Under the pieces are notes generated by a model that was given only the letters and a program-made list of their open reading frames with translations, was not told the origin of the DNA and searched no databases. A program made the translations under genes and the position numbers. 64,000 nt of DNA from assembly GCF_017982655.1 (NCBI RefSeq), contig NZ_JABXYX010000035.1, forward strand, positions 1 to 64,000. The letters are read 5' to 3'. How positions within the stretch are numbered: the stretch's first letter is position 1; each line of letters starts with the position of its first letter. Positions 27,570-37,136 of this stretch are shown piece by piece. Source of the DNA: Brasilonema sp. CT11 (GTDB lineage Bacteria > Cyanobacteriota > Cyanobacteriia > Cyanobacteriales > Nostocaceae).

Positions 27570-28532
27570 ATTTTTAATGTTGTCAGTGAATATAATGTAG
27601 CAGATGAACTACAATAGCCATCTTAAGAAGGTTAATCATATTTTCAGTATCAATTTTTCACATTCGGTAACAGTAATAGCCAAAATAAGGCAATCCTATT
27701 CTGTAAAATAGCGGATAATTGCATATTAATAAAAAAAGATTTTGTAATAACAGTTGTTAAATATTTCTTTTTTTGCACATACCACATTCATTTTAAATAT
27801 AATTCATCCTTAATGTGAATTAGGAAAAAGGACGGGAGAATTAAGAAGATGAAAGTTAACAGCTATTAAACTTAAACTTGTCCTATGAGTAGCAGAGACT
27901 TTCCTAAACTTTTGACAATTATCTTTGTATTGATCAAAAACTGGTATAAATAAAAAAATAAAAAGCCAGGCAAAAAAGCAGTTTGAGTATTACGAATTAT
28001 ATGACAATAACATAATTTTTCATGAACTTAATAGTTATACTATAAAATTTTTTGTAAAGTGCCTGCCCGTAAAGCATATTATGATACCAAGTTGCGTTCT
28101 GTTGTAGTAGCGGTTGAGGGGAGATTGCTTCGTTGCACTTCGTTTCACTCGCAATGACAGGTGGTACTTTTGATTGCAACTTGGTATGAATTCGGCGTGC
28201 CCCCTAAAGGAGGAGTTAAGCGTATTGCAAAGCGACAAGAGCGGTACTAGCTATAACTGAGTCCATTGTACTTGGGAAAAATTTATACTTTTAATCAAAG
28301 CATTTCTTATTCTTAACCTATATGTGAGAACTTCGATAGAGATGTACACAATGTAAATTTTTGCTTTGTGTACATTTTGCTGTTGACAGATTTATATCAT
28401 TTATTTCCTATAAGCATCTATGGGAAACAAGAGAGGAAATCTGGATTTTTGTGCTGTTAAGAAAAACCTAATTCCAAGCACATAGTATATCTACCGCTAA
28501 AAAATATAAGTTGGACAAACTAGGGAAAAACT
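27570..28532. other. Long intergenic region
   Basis: Divergent gap of about 960 bases, strongly AT-rich, between the DUF2157 gene and the phosphodiesterase gene. Apart from the element at 28084-28187 I see no gene. A single CTTAACCT at 28312-28319 resembles half of a Pho box, but clear neighbouring copies are missing. Confidence 0.4.
28084..28187. repeat. MITE-like element with ATACCAAGTTGC termini
   Basis: ATACCAAGTTGC at 28084-28095 and GCAACTTGGTAT at 28176-28187 are perfect 12-bp inverted ends of a 104-bp segment. Its interior includes TTTCACTCGCAATGACA, shared with other dispersed repeats in the window. No coding capacity. Confidence 0.75.
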
Positions 28533-30836
28533 ATGGCAAACGTAACACTCAAAGGATTTGCTTCACTACCCGCAGATACATTTGCTGAGGGTCCTTCCTC
28601 TGGAAAGTTTATTACAGGCAATACTAATGGCAGAACAGTACCTTTTCAAGGACAACCTGTTCAAGGCTTTAGTGCTGTACAGTTTGCCGACCAAAACAAT
28701 TATTGGTTCCTTCCTGACAATGGTTTTGGGGCAAAGAACAATAGCGCTGATTTCCTGTTGCGAATCTACCGCCTTAACCCTAGTTTTCGAGGTACACAAG
28801 GGGGTGACGGTCATGTTGAGGTTCTAAATTTTATTCAGCTATCTGACCCAAACAACCAAGTTCCATTCAAAATTGTTAACGAAGGTACTACAGATCGTTT
28901 GCTAACAGGTGCAGATTTTGATGTAGAATCTTTTGTCTTAAGTTCTGATGGAAGTATCTGGATTGGGGATGAATTTGGACCTTACTTATTGCACGTTGAT
29001 CAGACAGGTAAGCTATTAGAAGCCCCCATTTCCACGCCGAACTTTTATAAACTCAATACCTTAAATGGTCAACCTCCGATAGTGATTGGTCACCGAGGTG
29101 CTAGTGGTGAACGTCCAGAGCATACCCTAGAATCATACAAATTAGCGATTGAGCGAGGGGCTGACTTTATTGAACCAGACTTGGTATCAACTAAGGACGG
29201 ACTACTCATTGCTCGCCATGAAGTCAATATAACGGATACCACTGATGTAGCAAGCCGACCAGAGTTTACTAACCGTTACACGACTAAGGTTATTGACGGT
29301 GTGACTGAAAGAGGCTGGTTTGCTGACGACTTCACCTTGGAAGAAATTAAGACCCTGCGGGCAAAAGAACGTCTTTCCTTCCGGAATCAATCCTATAATG
29401 GTCAGTTTGAAATTCCTACGTTTCAAGAAATCATTGATTTGGTTAAGCAGGTAGAAACCGAAACAGGTCGCAAAATTGGCATCTACCCAGAAACCAAGCA
29501 CCCTACTTACCACGATTCTGTCGGCTTGTCTTTGGAAGAACCATTGGTTGAGACTCTGAAGAAAAACGATTTCACTGATCCAAGTCGGGTTTTTATCCAG
29601 TCGTTTGAAGTTGGGAATTTAAAAGAACTCAACCAGAAAATAGATGTACCGCTGATCCAATTATTGGATGCAGAAGATGTTGGCTTGGACGGTACACTGA
29701 TTGAGAAGCAGCCTTACGATTTTGTGGTGAGTGGCGATCCTCGTACTTATGGTGATCTACGCACTGCTGAGGGTTTGAAAGAAGTTGCCACATACGCGGA
29801 TGGGATTGGTCCTTGGAAGCGGATGATTGTCTCGGTTAAAGGTGTTGATGCTGATGGTGATGGCAAAGCAGATGATGTTAATGGAGATGGTGCAGTCAAC
29901 GACGCAGACAAAACCACATTACCTCCAACAACCTTGGTACAAGATGCCCATGCTGCGGGTTTGCTGGTACATCCCTACACCTTCCGTAATGAAAGTCAGT
30001 ACCTGGCAGCAGATTATAACAAAAACCCAGAACCGGAGTTCCAGCAGTTTATTAAGTTAGGGGTGGATGGCTACTTCACTGATTTCCCTGGTACCGGAGA
30101 CAAAGTCCGCGACCAAATTACTGGTGAGTTTGTGCGATCGCCTGACAACCCTGATGTTCTCGCAAATCTTGCCCCATCTAACCTTGCCAGTTCCAAGGGA
30201 TTTGAAGGCTTAGCAATTAGCCCTGACAAAACTAAACTGTATCCCCTATTAGAGGGATCGGTTCTTGGTGATCCCAACGATGCCTTACGAATTCAAAAGT
30301 TTGATGTTGCCAGTAAACAGTATGAGGGTCTAGTTGGTTACTACCATCTGGAAAATCCCAGTCATGCGATTGGTGACTTGACTGTTGTCAATGATAACGA
30401 ATACCTAGTGATTGAGCGTGATAACGGACAAGCAGATACCGCCCAATTCAAGAAAATATATAAGGTTGATTTCTTCGAAAAAGATGTCAATGGATATGTG
30501 GCAAAAGAAGAAGTCGCAGATCTACTCAATATTCAAGATCCAAATGATTTAAATCAAGATGGCAGCACAAAGTTCACCTTCCCATTCCAAACCATCGAAA
30601 ATGTGCTGGTGATTGATAAAAATACTATCTTAGTTGCCAATGACAACAACTATCCTTTCTCTGTGGGACGACCACCTGCGATCGACAATGATGAAATTAT
30701 CCTGCTAGGGTTAGGAAAACCTCTTAGCCTTGATCCGCGTGTAGGTATTGCTGGACTTAACAACAACATGTTAGTTGGCGAAAGTCATGACTTGCTAGGA
30801 ACTCAGAATTGGTTACAGCCAAATGTGACTATCTAG
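28533..30836 (+). CDS. Glycerophosphodiester phosphodiesterase domain nested in a phytase-like propeller protein
   Basis: Protein of 767 residues in three parts. Residues about 1-170 begin a phytase-like/esterase-like beta-propeller ([33 protein letters not shown]). Residues about 182-560 form a complete GDPD barrel: [18 protein letters not shown] at 185, [19 protein letters not shown] with the metal-binding acids, and [10 protein letters not shown]. Residues about 570-740 resume the propeller ([21 protein letters not shown]). An Asp-rich calcium-binding loop [16 protein letters not shown] lies inside the GDPD part. It should release phosphate-containing groups from glycerophosphodiesters and perhaps other phosphoesters outside the cell. 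No signal peptide is seen, so export may need another route. It may serve phosphate scavenging together with pstSCAB. Confidence 0.82.
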   Translation: MANVTLKGFASLPADTFAEGPSSGKFITGNTNGRTVPFQGQPVQGFSAVQFADQNNYWFLPDNGFGAKNNSADFLLRIYRLNPSFRGTQGGDGHVEVLNFIQLSDPNNQVPFKIVNEGTTDRLLTGADFDVESFVLSSDGSIWIGDEFGPYLLHVDQTGKLLEAPISTPNFYKLNTLNGQPPIVIGHRGASGERPEHTLESYKLAIERGADFIEPDLVSTKDGLLIARHEVNITDTTDVASRPEFTNRYTTKVIDGVTERGWFADDFTLEEIKTLRAKERLSFRNQSYNGQFEIPTFQEIIDLVKQVETETGRKIGIYPETKHPTYHDSVGLSLEEPLVETLKKNDFTDPSRVFIQSFEVGNLKELNQKIDVPLIQLLDAEDVGLDGTLIEKQPYDFVVSGDPRTYGDLRTAEGLKEVATYADGIGPWKRMIVSVKGVDADGDGKADDVNGDGAVNDADKTTLPPTTLVQDAHAAGLLVHPYTFRNESQYLAADYNKNPEPEFQQFIKLGVDGYFTDFPGTGDKVRDQITGEFVRSPDNPDVLANLAPSNLASSKGFEGLAISPDKTKLYPLLEGSVLGDPNDALRIQKFDVASKQYEGLVGYYHLENPSHAIGDLTVVNDNEYLVIERDNGQADTAQFKKIYKVDFFEKDVNGYVAKEEVADLLNIQDPNDLNQDGSTKFTFPFQTIENVLVIDKNTILVANDNNYPFSVGRPPAIDNDEIILLGLGKPLSLDPRVGIAGLNNNMLVGESHDLLGTQNWLQPNVTI

Positions 30837-30878
30837 TCAAAATCATAACTGAGGCTTTTATTTTTCTTCCACTTTCAT

Positions 30879-30911
30879 TCGCCCTCACACTAAATGTGGG
30901 GGCGATTTTTC
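30879..30911 (+). terminator. Rho-independent terminator
   Basis: TCGCCCTCACA (30879-30889) pairs with TGTGGGGGCGA (30895-30905) with one wobble pair around CTAAA, and is followed by TTTTT. It lies 43 bases after the stop of the GDPD gene. Confidence 0.85.
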
Positions 30912-31080
30912 TATACCTCTGTTTTTATCACTCTCATGACAGATGGAAAACTGAAGCAGATATAAAGTTACTTGTCAATAGTCAGTATAGTTAAACTAGA
31001 AATACTATTATTAAGATATCTTGAGAAAACCTGAAGAGTTTATTGACTCTATTTAGCCTAAAGTAGTAATAATAACAGTT

Positions 31081-31086
31081 AGGAGG
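31081..31086 (+). promoter_or_regulatory. Strong but closely spaced Shine-Dalgarno
   Basis: AGGAGG lies only two bases before the ATG at 31089. The match is perfect but the spacing is shorter than usual. The next residues (MIPVLQVGD) fit the family start, so the start is kept. Confidence 0.5.
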
Positions 31087-31088
31087 TT

Positions 31089-31901
31089 ATGATTCCAGTT
31101 CTACAAGTAGGCGATCGCGCCATTAACAACAACGAACTCATTCCCCTACTGAAGCAGTACGGAATACTGCCGCAATTGATGCGAGAGATTATTGTCGATA
31201 ATGCGATCGCTAACCATACTCTGACAGTAGAAGAAAATACTCAGGCATATAAGCAATTCTACCAACAGCATCAATTAAATTCTGAAGATGACCTGCAAGC
31301 ATGGTTACAAATTCGTGGTCTAAACCGTGAACAAGTGGACTATCTAGCCACACGTAATATCAAACTGGAAAACTTCAAGCGAAGCACTTGGGCAGATAAG
31401 TTACAGTCCTACTTTCTTCAGCGTAAAGCAAAGTTAGATAGGGTTGTTTATTCTCTGATTCGGGTGAAAGATATTTGTATCGCTCAAGAGCTTTACTTCC
31501 GAATTCAGGAAGGTGAACAGTCTTTTAGCGAACTCGCTCGCGAGTATTCTCAAGGTCCTGAGGCTCAAACAGGTGGCTTAATAGGTCCAGTGGAATTGGG
31601 AGTTCCCCATCCAGTGTTGGCAAATATGCTGGCATCAGTTCAGCCTGGTCAACTTTTACCACCAACACCTTTGGGAGATTGGATTGTGGTTGTACGTCTG
31701 GAAAAGCTTTTGCCATCTCAGTTAGATGAAGAAATGCGACAGCGACTGCTTAACGAACTATTTGAACACTGGCTACAAACTCAGTTAAAAGAAAATTTAC
31801 AAAATATACAGGCGAATTCTCCACAACTTCAAACTGAACAAGATGGTGTTGACAGTTCTGATGTACCCCCACAAGTATTTAACCCAGACAAAGCTCAATG
31901 A
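31089..31901 (+). CDS. Parvulin-type peptidyl-prolyl cis-trans isomerase
   Basis: Protein of 270 residues. A helical chaperone-like N-terminal half (residues 1-115) is followed by a parvulin domain at about 125-215: FRIQEGEQSFSELAREYSQGPEAQTGGLIGPVELGVPHP and VQPGQLLPPTPLGDWIVVVRLE. There is no signal peptide, unlike periplasmic SurA/PrsA, so it may act in the cytoplasm. In cyanobacteria, similar proteins sit beside HlyD/ABC exporter genes, but none is adjacent here. The tail after 235 is Gln-rich and probably disordered. Confidence 0.85.
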   Translation: MIPVLQVGDRAINNNELIPLLKQYGILPQLMREIIVDNAIANHTLTVEENTQAYKQFYQQHQLNSEDDLQAWLQIRGLNREQVDYLATRNIKLENFKRSTWADKLQSYFLQRKAKLDRVVYSLIRVKDICIAQELYFRIQEGEQSFSELAREYSQGPEAQTGGLIGPVELGVPHPVLANMLASVQPGQLLPPTPLGDWIVVVRLEKLLPSQLDEEMRQRLLNELFEHWLQTQLKENLQNIQANSPQLQTEQDGVDSSDVPPQVFNPDKAQ

Positions 31902-32024
31902 GTCCTCATTCCTCACTTGTGTTAAAGAAACCAGCCAGATTCTTGCTTAGGAATGACTTGAAAATCCACTAAAAGAGGCAAAATTTACAAACAGATAAAC
32001 AATTGTGCTGGATTTTCAAAGAGC

Positions 32025-33200
32025 ATGAAAATTGATCACGTTCACTTTTATGTCGAAGATGCCAAAGTGTGGCGCGATTGGTTTATACGCCATTTGGGTT
32101 TTCAAGTAGTCGAGAAAAGTTCTGCCGTATTTCCAACTTTTCTCGAAAAGACAGACAACATTCCTTGGAAAGCTGGGGAGAATAATACCTTTGACACCTG
32201 CACGCAAGTGCTCAAAAGTGGTGCAATCTACTTTTTACTGTCTTCCCCTTTATTATCCACCAGTCCAGTCGCTGAGTTTTTGCGCTACCACCCGCCTGGT
32301 GTGGCAGATGTTGCTTTTTGTGTTGAAAATTTAGAAGAAATTATTTCCCTTGCCAGAGTCCACGGGGCGAAAATCCTGCAACCCATCCAGCAATACGAAT
32401 ATGGTCAGGAATATATTAAGTGCAGCAAAATAGCTGCTTGGGGTTCCCTGACACATACGTTGATAGAAACCAAAAGGGGGACAGATCAGGGAGAAACACA
32501 GAGTGAGATAATTAAAGGCTGTGGCAGTGTGGAAAAATATCCTTCCCTGTTTCCCTCCTCATCTTCTTGGTTTACCGGCATAGACCATATCGTGCTAAAT
32601 GTAAACGCAGGTGATTTAGAGCATGCAGTGGCTTGGTACGAAAATATCCTTAATTTTCAGGGACAGCAGACCTTTAATATTCAAACATCTCGCTCTGGCT
32701 TGCATAGCCAGGTCATGGTTTCGCGTAACGGTGATGTACAATTGCCAATAAATCAGCCAGGTTCAGCCAATTCTCAAATTCAAGAATTTTTGAACCTGAA
32801 CCGAGGATCAGGAATTCAACATATCGCTTTACGAACACGCAATATAGTTCATGCAATAGCTCAATTCCGCGCTACTGGTTTATCGTTACTCCCAGTTCCT
32901 AAAGACTACTACTCACAAATTCGGCAGCGAAAAGGACTTCCCATTACGATCGACGAACTGGATACTATTGCTAGACAGGAAATTTTGGTAGATTGGAAAG
33001 AAGAAATTTGTTTTAGGTCGAACAAGAATATAACTCCTGTACTATTGCAAATTTTTACCCAGCCTATTTTTGGACAGCCGACCTTTTTCTTTGAGTTTAT
33101 TGAGCGTCGGTACCAAGCTCAAGGTTTTGGTGAAGGCAACTTTCGGACTTTATTTGCAGCAATTGAAAATGAACAAATCAAACGCGGTAGTCTGGGATGA
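32025..33200 (+). CDS. hppD: 4-hydroxyphenylpyruvate dioxygenase
   Basis: Iron(II) dioxygenase of 391 residues that converts 4-hydroxyphenylpyruvate to homogentisate for tocopherol synthesis and tyrosine breakdown. It has two vicinal-oxygen-chelate domains. The C-terminal domain carries the metal ligands His188 (GIDHIVLNV), His266 (GIQHIALRT) and Glu357 (FFFEFIERR). The segment PVPKDYY and the end QGFGEGNFRTLFAAIE are characteristic of HPPD. The protein is cytoplasmic. It appears monocistronic; the HAD gene begins 250 bases downstream. Confidence 0.93.
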   Translation: MKIDHVHFYVEDAKVWRDWFIRHLGFQVVEKSSAVFPTFLEKTDNIPWKAGENNTFDTCTQVLKSGAIYFLLSSPLLSTSPVAEFLRYHPPGVADVAFCVENLEEIISLARVHGAKILQPIQQYEYGQEYIKCSKIAAWGSLTHTLIETKRGTDQGETQSEIIKGCGSVEKYPSLFPSSSSWFTGIDHIVLNVNAGDLEHAVAWYENILNFQGQQTFNIQTSRSGLHSQVMVSRNGDVQLPINQPGSANSQIQEFLNLNRGSGIQHIALRTRNIVHAIAQFRATGLSLLPVPKDYYSQIRQRKGLPITIDELDTIARQEILVDWKEEICFRSNKNITPVLLQIFTQPIFGQPTFFFEFIERRYQAQGFGEGNFRTLFAAIENEQIKRGSLG

Positions 33201-33449
33201 AACGTTCAAAAAATGAGTCGGCTGTTCACAGAAGACCCTTAGTATTTAAAGCAGCATCCCGTAGGCTACACTTAGGATGCCCCTCTGGGGCTTAAGTAGT
33301 TTGGCAGGCTCATTTTTCTCAGTTTCATGACTCGTCTTAAAATTTAGGATGACATATTAGAAATCTAAAATGGACTGATCGATTTTTAAAATGCATAAAA
33401 CACCATGATTTGGGATATTCTGTAAGTAAACATTACATTTTAATTCAAG

Positions 33450-34148
33450 ATGTTAAGACTAATTACAGATTTTGATGGTCCGATTATTGATGTTTCTGAG
33501 CGGTACTACCGTGTGTACCAATTCTGCTTGGAGGAAATCCAACGTCCAAACCAACAGGTACAACAACTAGGAAAAGCAGAATTCTGGCAGTTGAAGCGAT
33601 CGCGCGTTTCCGAAACAAAAATTGGTATGATTTCTGGTTTAGATGAAGCGCAGGCACAAGAATTTTCTCAGTTGCGGCGAAAAACTGTGCATACAGAACC
33701 CTACTTTCATTATGACAGCTTAGCTCCTGGCGCTGTAGAAGCATTATTAAAAATCGAACAGGCGGGAGTTGATTTAGCAGTCATGACAATGCGTCGATTT
33801 CGGGAATTAGATTATGCCTTCAACCAACACAATTTAAGGAGATTTTTCCCAGAAAATCGTTGTTACTGTCTAAGCAACGATTATGTCAAAACCCGTGACA
33901 TTGATGATAAACCTTTGTTGATGGAACGGGCAATACGAGAACTGCCCCCTGCCACGGATATCTGGATGGTGGGGGATACAGAAGCTGACATTATTTCTGC
34001 CACAAAACACAACATTAAGGTTATAGCTGTGGAGTGTGGTATTCGCGATCGCTCTCAACTACAACTTTACAACCCAAACTTTATTGCCCAGGATCTTAGT
34101 TCTGCTGTAGATCTAGCTCTAGAAACAACCCGACAACAAACAAGCTGA
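33450..34148 (+). CDS. HAD-family hydrolase
   Basis: Cytoplasmic protein of 232 residues. Motif I is ITDFDGPIIDV (the second Asp is replaced in the usual DxDGT pattern, leaving DFDGP), motif II is AVMTMRR, the motif III lysine lies near DIDDKPLLM, and motif IV is WMVGDTEADIISA. The fold is a phosphatase-type HAD. The unusual motif I (P in place of T) may change chemistry or substrate. No operon partner. Substrate unknown. Confidence 0.78.
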   Translation: MLRLITDFDGPIIDVSERYYRVYQFCLEEIQRPNQQVQQLGKAEFWQLKRSRVSETKIGMISGLDEAQAQEFSQLRRKTVHTEPYFHYDSLAPGAVEALLKIEQAGVDLAVMTMRRFRELDYAFNQHNLRRFFPENRCYCLSNDYVKTRDIDDKPLLMERAIRELPPATDIWMVGDTEADIISATKHNIKVIAVECGIRDRSQLQLYNPNFIAQDLSSAVDLALETTRQQTS

Positions 34149-34202
34149 ACTGGAGTTGGATTAAGAAATCTGTTCTTTACGACCTATTATTCAAAAACCC
34201 AT

Positions 34203-34826
34203 TTACCTTAAAAAGCTACTGATTAACCATAATAAGACGAATGTGACTATAGTAGAAAACTGATTCACATTCATAATCTGTACTTGAGAAATAAGCCATG
34301 TGGCGAATAACCCTCCTGCAAGTAAGCCTGTAGTCAGACCAACTAGCGTTAACAAAACCGCTCTAGCAAACTTTTTTTCCTTACGATTAATAAAGTAAAT
34401 ACTGATACACACCCCAAGTACTAATGTGAATTGCAACACTTGCTCGCTACCAGGTTGGTAAAAAATGCTAATGGCACTTAATCCAACAAACCAAGCTCCA
34501 GGCAATAAAGTATCTGTTAATGTTGGCTTATCTAGAATTCGTTGCAGCCACGCTGGTGAGTGCTGGCGAGGAGTTTGACTTTCTTTTGGAAGCGATTGCA
34601 CTAGACGCTCTGGAAATCGGATGCGTTCAGGCACTTTAATTTTGCCTTCTTGGCGCATCTTTAAGCGTTCCATCAAAATCGCATCATAAGCAGCTTCTAT
34701 AGCTTCTAGACGTTTAACATCGCCACTATGTTGCTCCAATAGACGATTGCGAACATCTTGAATTTCATCAAAGCTAGCATCTTCTGATAGCCCAAGTTTA
34801 TCGTATGGATTCTGATCGTCGCTCAT
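34203..34826 (-). CDS. CPP1-like (DUF3353) J-like membrane protein
   Basis: Protein of 207 residues. The N-terminus has a J-like domain (NPYDKLGLSEDASFDEIQDVRNRLLEQH) without the HPD motif of true DnaJ proteins. Three to four hydrophobic helices follow in residues 110-207 (LPGAWFVGLSAISIFY; VLLTLVGLTTGLLAGGLFATWL). This matches CPP1, which in plants acts as a holdase for protochlorophyllide oxidoreductase and is conserved in cyanobacteria. A role in chlorophyll-enzyme stability is inferred from the family. Convergent with the HAD gene. Confidence 0.85.
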   Translation of the reverse strand: MSDDQNPYDKLGLSEDASFDEIQDVRNRLLEQHSGDVKRLEAIEAAYDAILMERLKMRQEGKIKVPERIRFPERLVQSLPKESQTPRQHSPAWLQRILDKPTLTDTLLPGAWFVGLSAISIFYQPGSEQVLQFTLVLGVCISIYFINRKEKKFARAVLLTLVGLTTGLLAGGLFATWLISQVQIMNVNQFSTIVTFVLLWLISSFLR

Positions 34827-35234
34827 GGGAGTTTCTTACTTCAGCCTAAGTCAGCGGCAATGTTTTGCTAAACAAAAAATACTATATTTTATCTTGGTCG
34901 AAACCAATGTTTTGGTCAATTCGCATGGTTTACCCGGATATTAGCACAGGTAAGCCATAGTAGTTTGCTAATTTTAACTATAGCAACTTTAACATATAGG
35001 CATAGCTCCGTGTATCCCCTCATGTCGTTGATTAAGTAGGGCTTTACTCTAGAATTTAAGCAAAAAATACCTAAAAGCCAATTTTACGATGAAAAAATCT
35101 CTTGTGTTTCAGGTTAAACAATTTACAGCACTTGAACGTGAGTTGTAAATAACTGTCTTTTGCTTCCTCGTGCCATGAAGTCACATCTCGATTTAAAATT
35201 AAAGGGTTTTAAGATCGCACATCTGGGATAGCTT
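34827..35234. other. Intergenic region
   Basis: About 400 AT-rich bases holding the promoter of the CPP1-like gene on the minus strand. I see no gene here. A short in-frame stretch from ATG 35175 (MKSHLDLKLKGF) ends in TAG two codons before the small gene at 35235. Confidence 0.35.
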
Positions 35235-35387
35235 GTGTCCGAGTTGAACCAGCTGTTGTGGCTAAGGTTAGGGGATTTGCTTTATGGACACAAAATTGAC
35301 AAAAAAGTCAAATACTGGAGCAACGGGCAGCATTACCAAAATATTTACGCCCTAATTGTGGATAATCCTGATTACACTAGTATTTAA
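35235..35387 (+). CDS. Small uncharacterised protein (50 aa)
   Basis: A GTG-initiated frame of 50 codons has strongly protein-like sequence: it begins VSELNQLLWLRLGDLLYGHK, contains KVKYWSNGQHY and ends DNPDYTSI. The Trp/Tyr/Leu-rich composition and balanced charges are unlike the noncoding DNA around it. It ends 109 bases before the response-regulator gene on the same strand. The family is not recognised. A TAG two codons upstream in the same frame means the start is GTG 35235, or that a slightly longer gene has been shortened. Confidence 0.55.
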   Translation: MSELNQLLWLRLGDLLYGHKIDKKVKYWSNGQHYQNIYALIVDNPDYTSI

Positions 35388-35496
35388 ATAATCAGGGAAA
35401 TCATACCTTAGCCTTGTAGATACATATTGTCTCCAATGCGAAAACCATTTTCTTGACGGAATTCGCGCTTTATCCTATAAATTTTTGTGCAAAGTG

Positions 35497-36222
35497 ATGG
35501 TCATGGCTCCTGCCAAGATTCTTGTAGTTGATGACGACCCTGCGGTTCGGAACTTAATCCAACGCTTCTTAATTAGGCAAAACTATCAGGTAGAATCTGC
35601 CGAAGATGGTAAAACAGCTCTAGCGCTGTTTGAGCAATTTAACCCAGACTTGGTAATTTTAGATGTAAATTTACCGGACGTGATCGGATTTAACCTCTGC
35701 CAAGAGATGCAAAGCCGTAATGGAGTTTTTGTATTGATGTTAACAAGTCGTGCAGACGAAGCCGACAAGATTCGCGGCTTTTCTAAAGGTGCTGATGATT
35801 ATCTGACCAAACCCTTTGGTCTAGGAGAACTGGAAGTAAGAGTAGCAGCCATTTTAAGGCGTCAGCGTGTTGTTACTACGGCAGAACAGAAGAGGTTAGT
35901 CTTTGAAAAGCTAATGATTGACCCCGTACGGCGGGAAGTCACGCTTAACACTCAACCAGTGCCTTTAACTGCTTTGGAATTTGACCTGTTGCATTTTTTA
36001 GCTAGCCATCCTGGTCGAGTTTGGCGGCGTTCTGAACTTATTCAGGAGGTTTGGGACTATGAGTATGTTGGTGATCAAAGAGTTGTAGACGTCCATATCG
36101 GTCAAATTCGTAAGAAGATTGAGATTGATGCCAGCCAACCAGCATTAATTCAAACTGTACGAGGCGTCGGATATAAGTTTGAATCTTCTTCTCAAGCTCA
36201 ACAATTTGAAAAATCTTTATAA
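35497..36222 (+). CDS. OmpR/PhoB-family response regulator
   Basis: Two-domain transcription factor. The receiver domain (about 5-120) has the acidic pocket VVDDDP, the phosphorylation Asp in LVILDVNLPD and the Lys in YLTKPFG. The winged-helix DNA-binding domain (about 140-235) has LTALEFDLLHFLASHPGRVW, VDVHIGQIRKKIE and TVRGVGYKF. ATG 35497 or 35503 is the likely start; TTG 35485 is less likely. No histidine kinase lies beside it, so its input signal is unknown. It does not match recalled RpaA or RpaB sequences. Confidence 0.88.
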   Translation: MVMAPAKILVVDDDPAVRNLIQRFLIRQNYQVESAEDGKTALALFEQFNPDLVILDVNLPDVIGFNLCQEMQSRNGVFVLMLTSRADEADKIRGFSKGADDYLTKPFGLGELEVRVAAILRRQRVVTTAEQKRLVFEKLMIDPVRREVTLNTQPVPLTALEFDLLHFLASHPGRVWRRSELIQEVWDYEYVGDQRVVDVHIGQIRKKIEIDASQPALIQTVRGVGYKFESSSQAQQFEKSL

Positions 36223-36472
36223 CCTCAAAGATTGCCAAAACTGTAGTTCACAGATATTTGACTGGCGAATCTGGTTAAAAAGTAACCTTCATACAACTCC
36301 TTTATCAGATCTACTGCACAACCACTAATCAGGCATTGTTTTAAGGCCTCAGTCTCTTAACTTTAAGATCTGGGGCGAAAGAAAAAACGAACTAAAAACG
36401 ATAAAGATGAAACATTTGATCCTTGAGTTTCTAGTTATACATTACACTTGCCTGATTTTTCGCAAAGGACAA

Positions 36473-36964
36473 CTAAATCTGAAACCACGCCGTTAGGGCG
36501 ACAGCCAATGCATCAGCTGCATCGTCCGGATGGGGAATGTAGTCCAAATTTAACTCTCGCGCCACTGCTTGCTGAACTTCCTGTTTATCAGCGTTACCAT
36601 ATCCCGTTAACGCCTGTTTAATTTGGGCAGGGTTAAATTCCACTGTTGGTAAGTGATGCTGCGCCAACACCAACATCACTATTCCTCGTGCTTGCGCAAT
36701 GAGGATAGTATTTGCCATACGATAGAAGAAAAGTTTCTCTATTGCTACCAGTTCAGGTTGAAATTCTTTGATCAGGGTGTGTAAATCGTCGTATAACGTA
36801 CATAGCCGCTGTCCAATTTCTGTATTGGCTGGCGTATTGATAACACCAAAGTCGAGTAGGTTGACTGAATCTTGTTGCGCCCTGTCTTGATTTTTTTGGC
36901 ATATAATCGCCCCAAATCCTAAAATTGCTAGTCCCGGATCTATTCCTAAAATTCGCTGTTCCAT
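36473..36964 (-). CDS. ruvC: Holliday junction resolvase RuvC
   Basis: Endonuclease of 163 residues that cuts Holliday junctions with RuvAB during recombinational repair. The first catalytic Asp is in [15 protein letters not shown], then the Glu in [11 protein letters not shown] and the C-terminal acidic pair in [16 protein letters not shown] 36964 gives the standard start [11 protein letters not shown]; an upstream in-frame start at 37015 would add 17 unrelated residues. It faces the response regulator in convergent orientation and is divergent from the YvcK-like gene. Confidence 0.93.
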   Translation of the reverse strand: MEQRILGIDPGLAILGFGAIICQKNQDRAQQDSVNLLDFGVINTPANTEIGQRLCTLYDDLHTLIKEFQPELVAIEKLFFYRMANTILIAQARGIVMLVLAQHHLPTVEFNPAQIKQALTGYGNADKQEVQQAVARELNLDYIPHPDDAADALAVALTAWFQI

Positions 36965-37136
36965 TGACTTGTTATTTTTTTGACCAGAAAGCCTATTGAC
37001 TCGGTATACTGGCAATTTAGACTATGTACTTTTAGTCCAATCGGATTGAAAAGTGTAACAATTCCACATCTGAATTTCAACCAGGTGGTATACATTTTCT
37101 GTTAATCATTGTTAGTAGTACTGCTATAAATCAGGT

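Noticed and set aside
27997-28238. Minus-strand frames upstream of the GDPD gene
   Set aside because: They consist of the ATACCAA-ended element and repeat words, not a gene.
28290-28319. Pho box upstream of the GDPD-phytase gene
   Set aside because: Only one good CTTAACCT copy is present; the copies expected 11 and 22 bases upstream are too degenerate.
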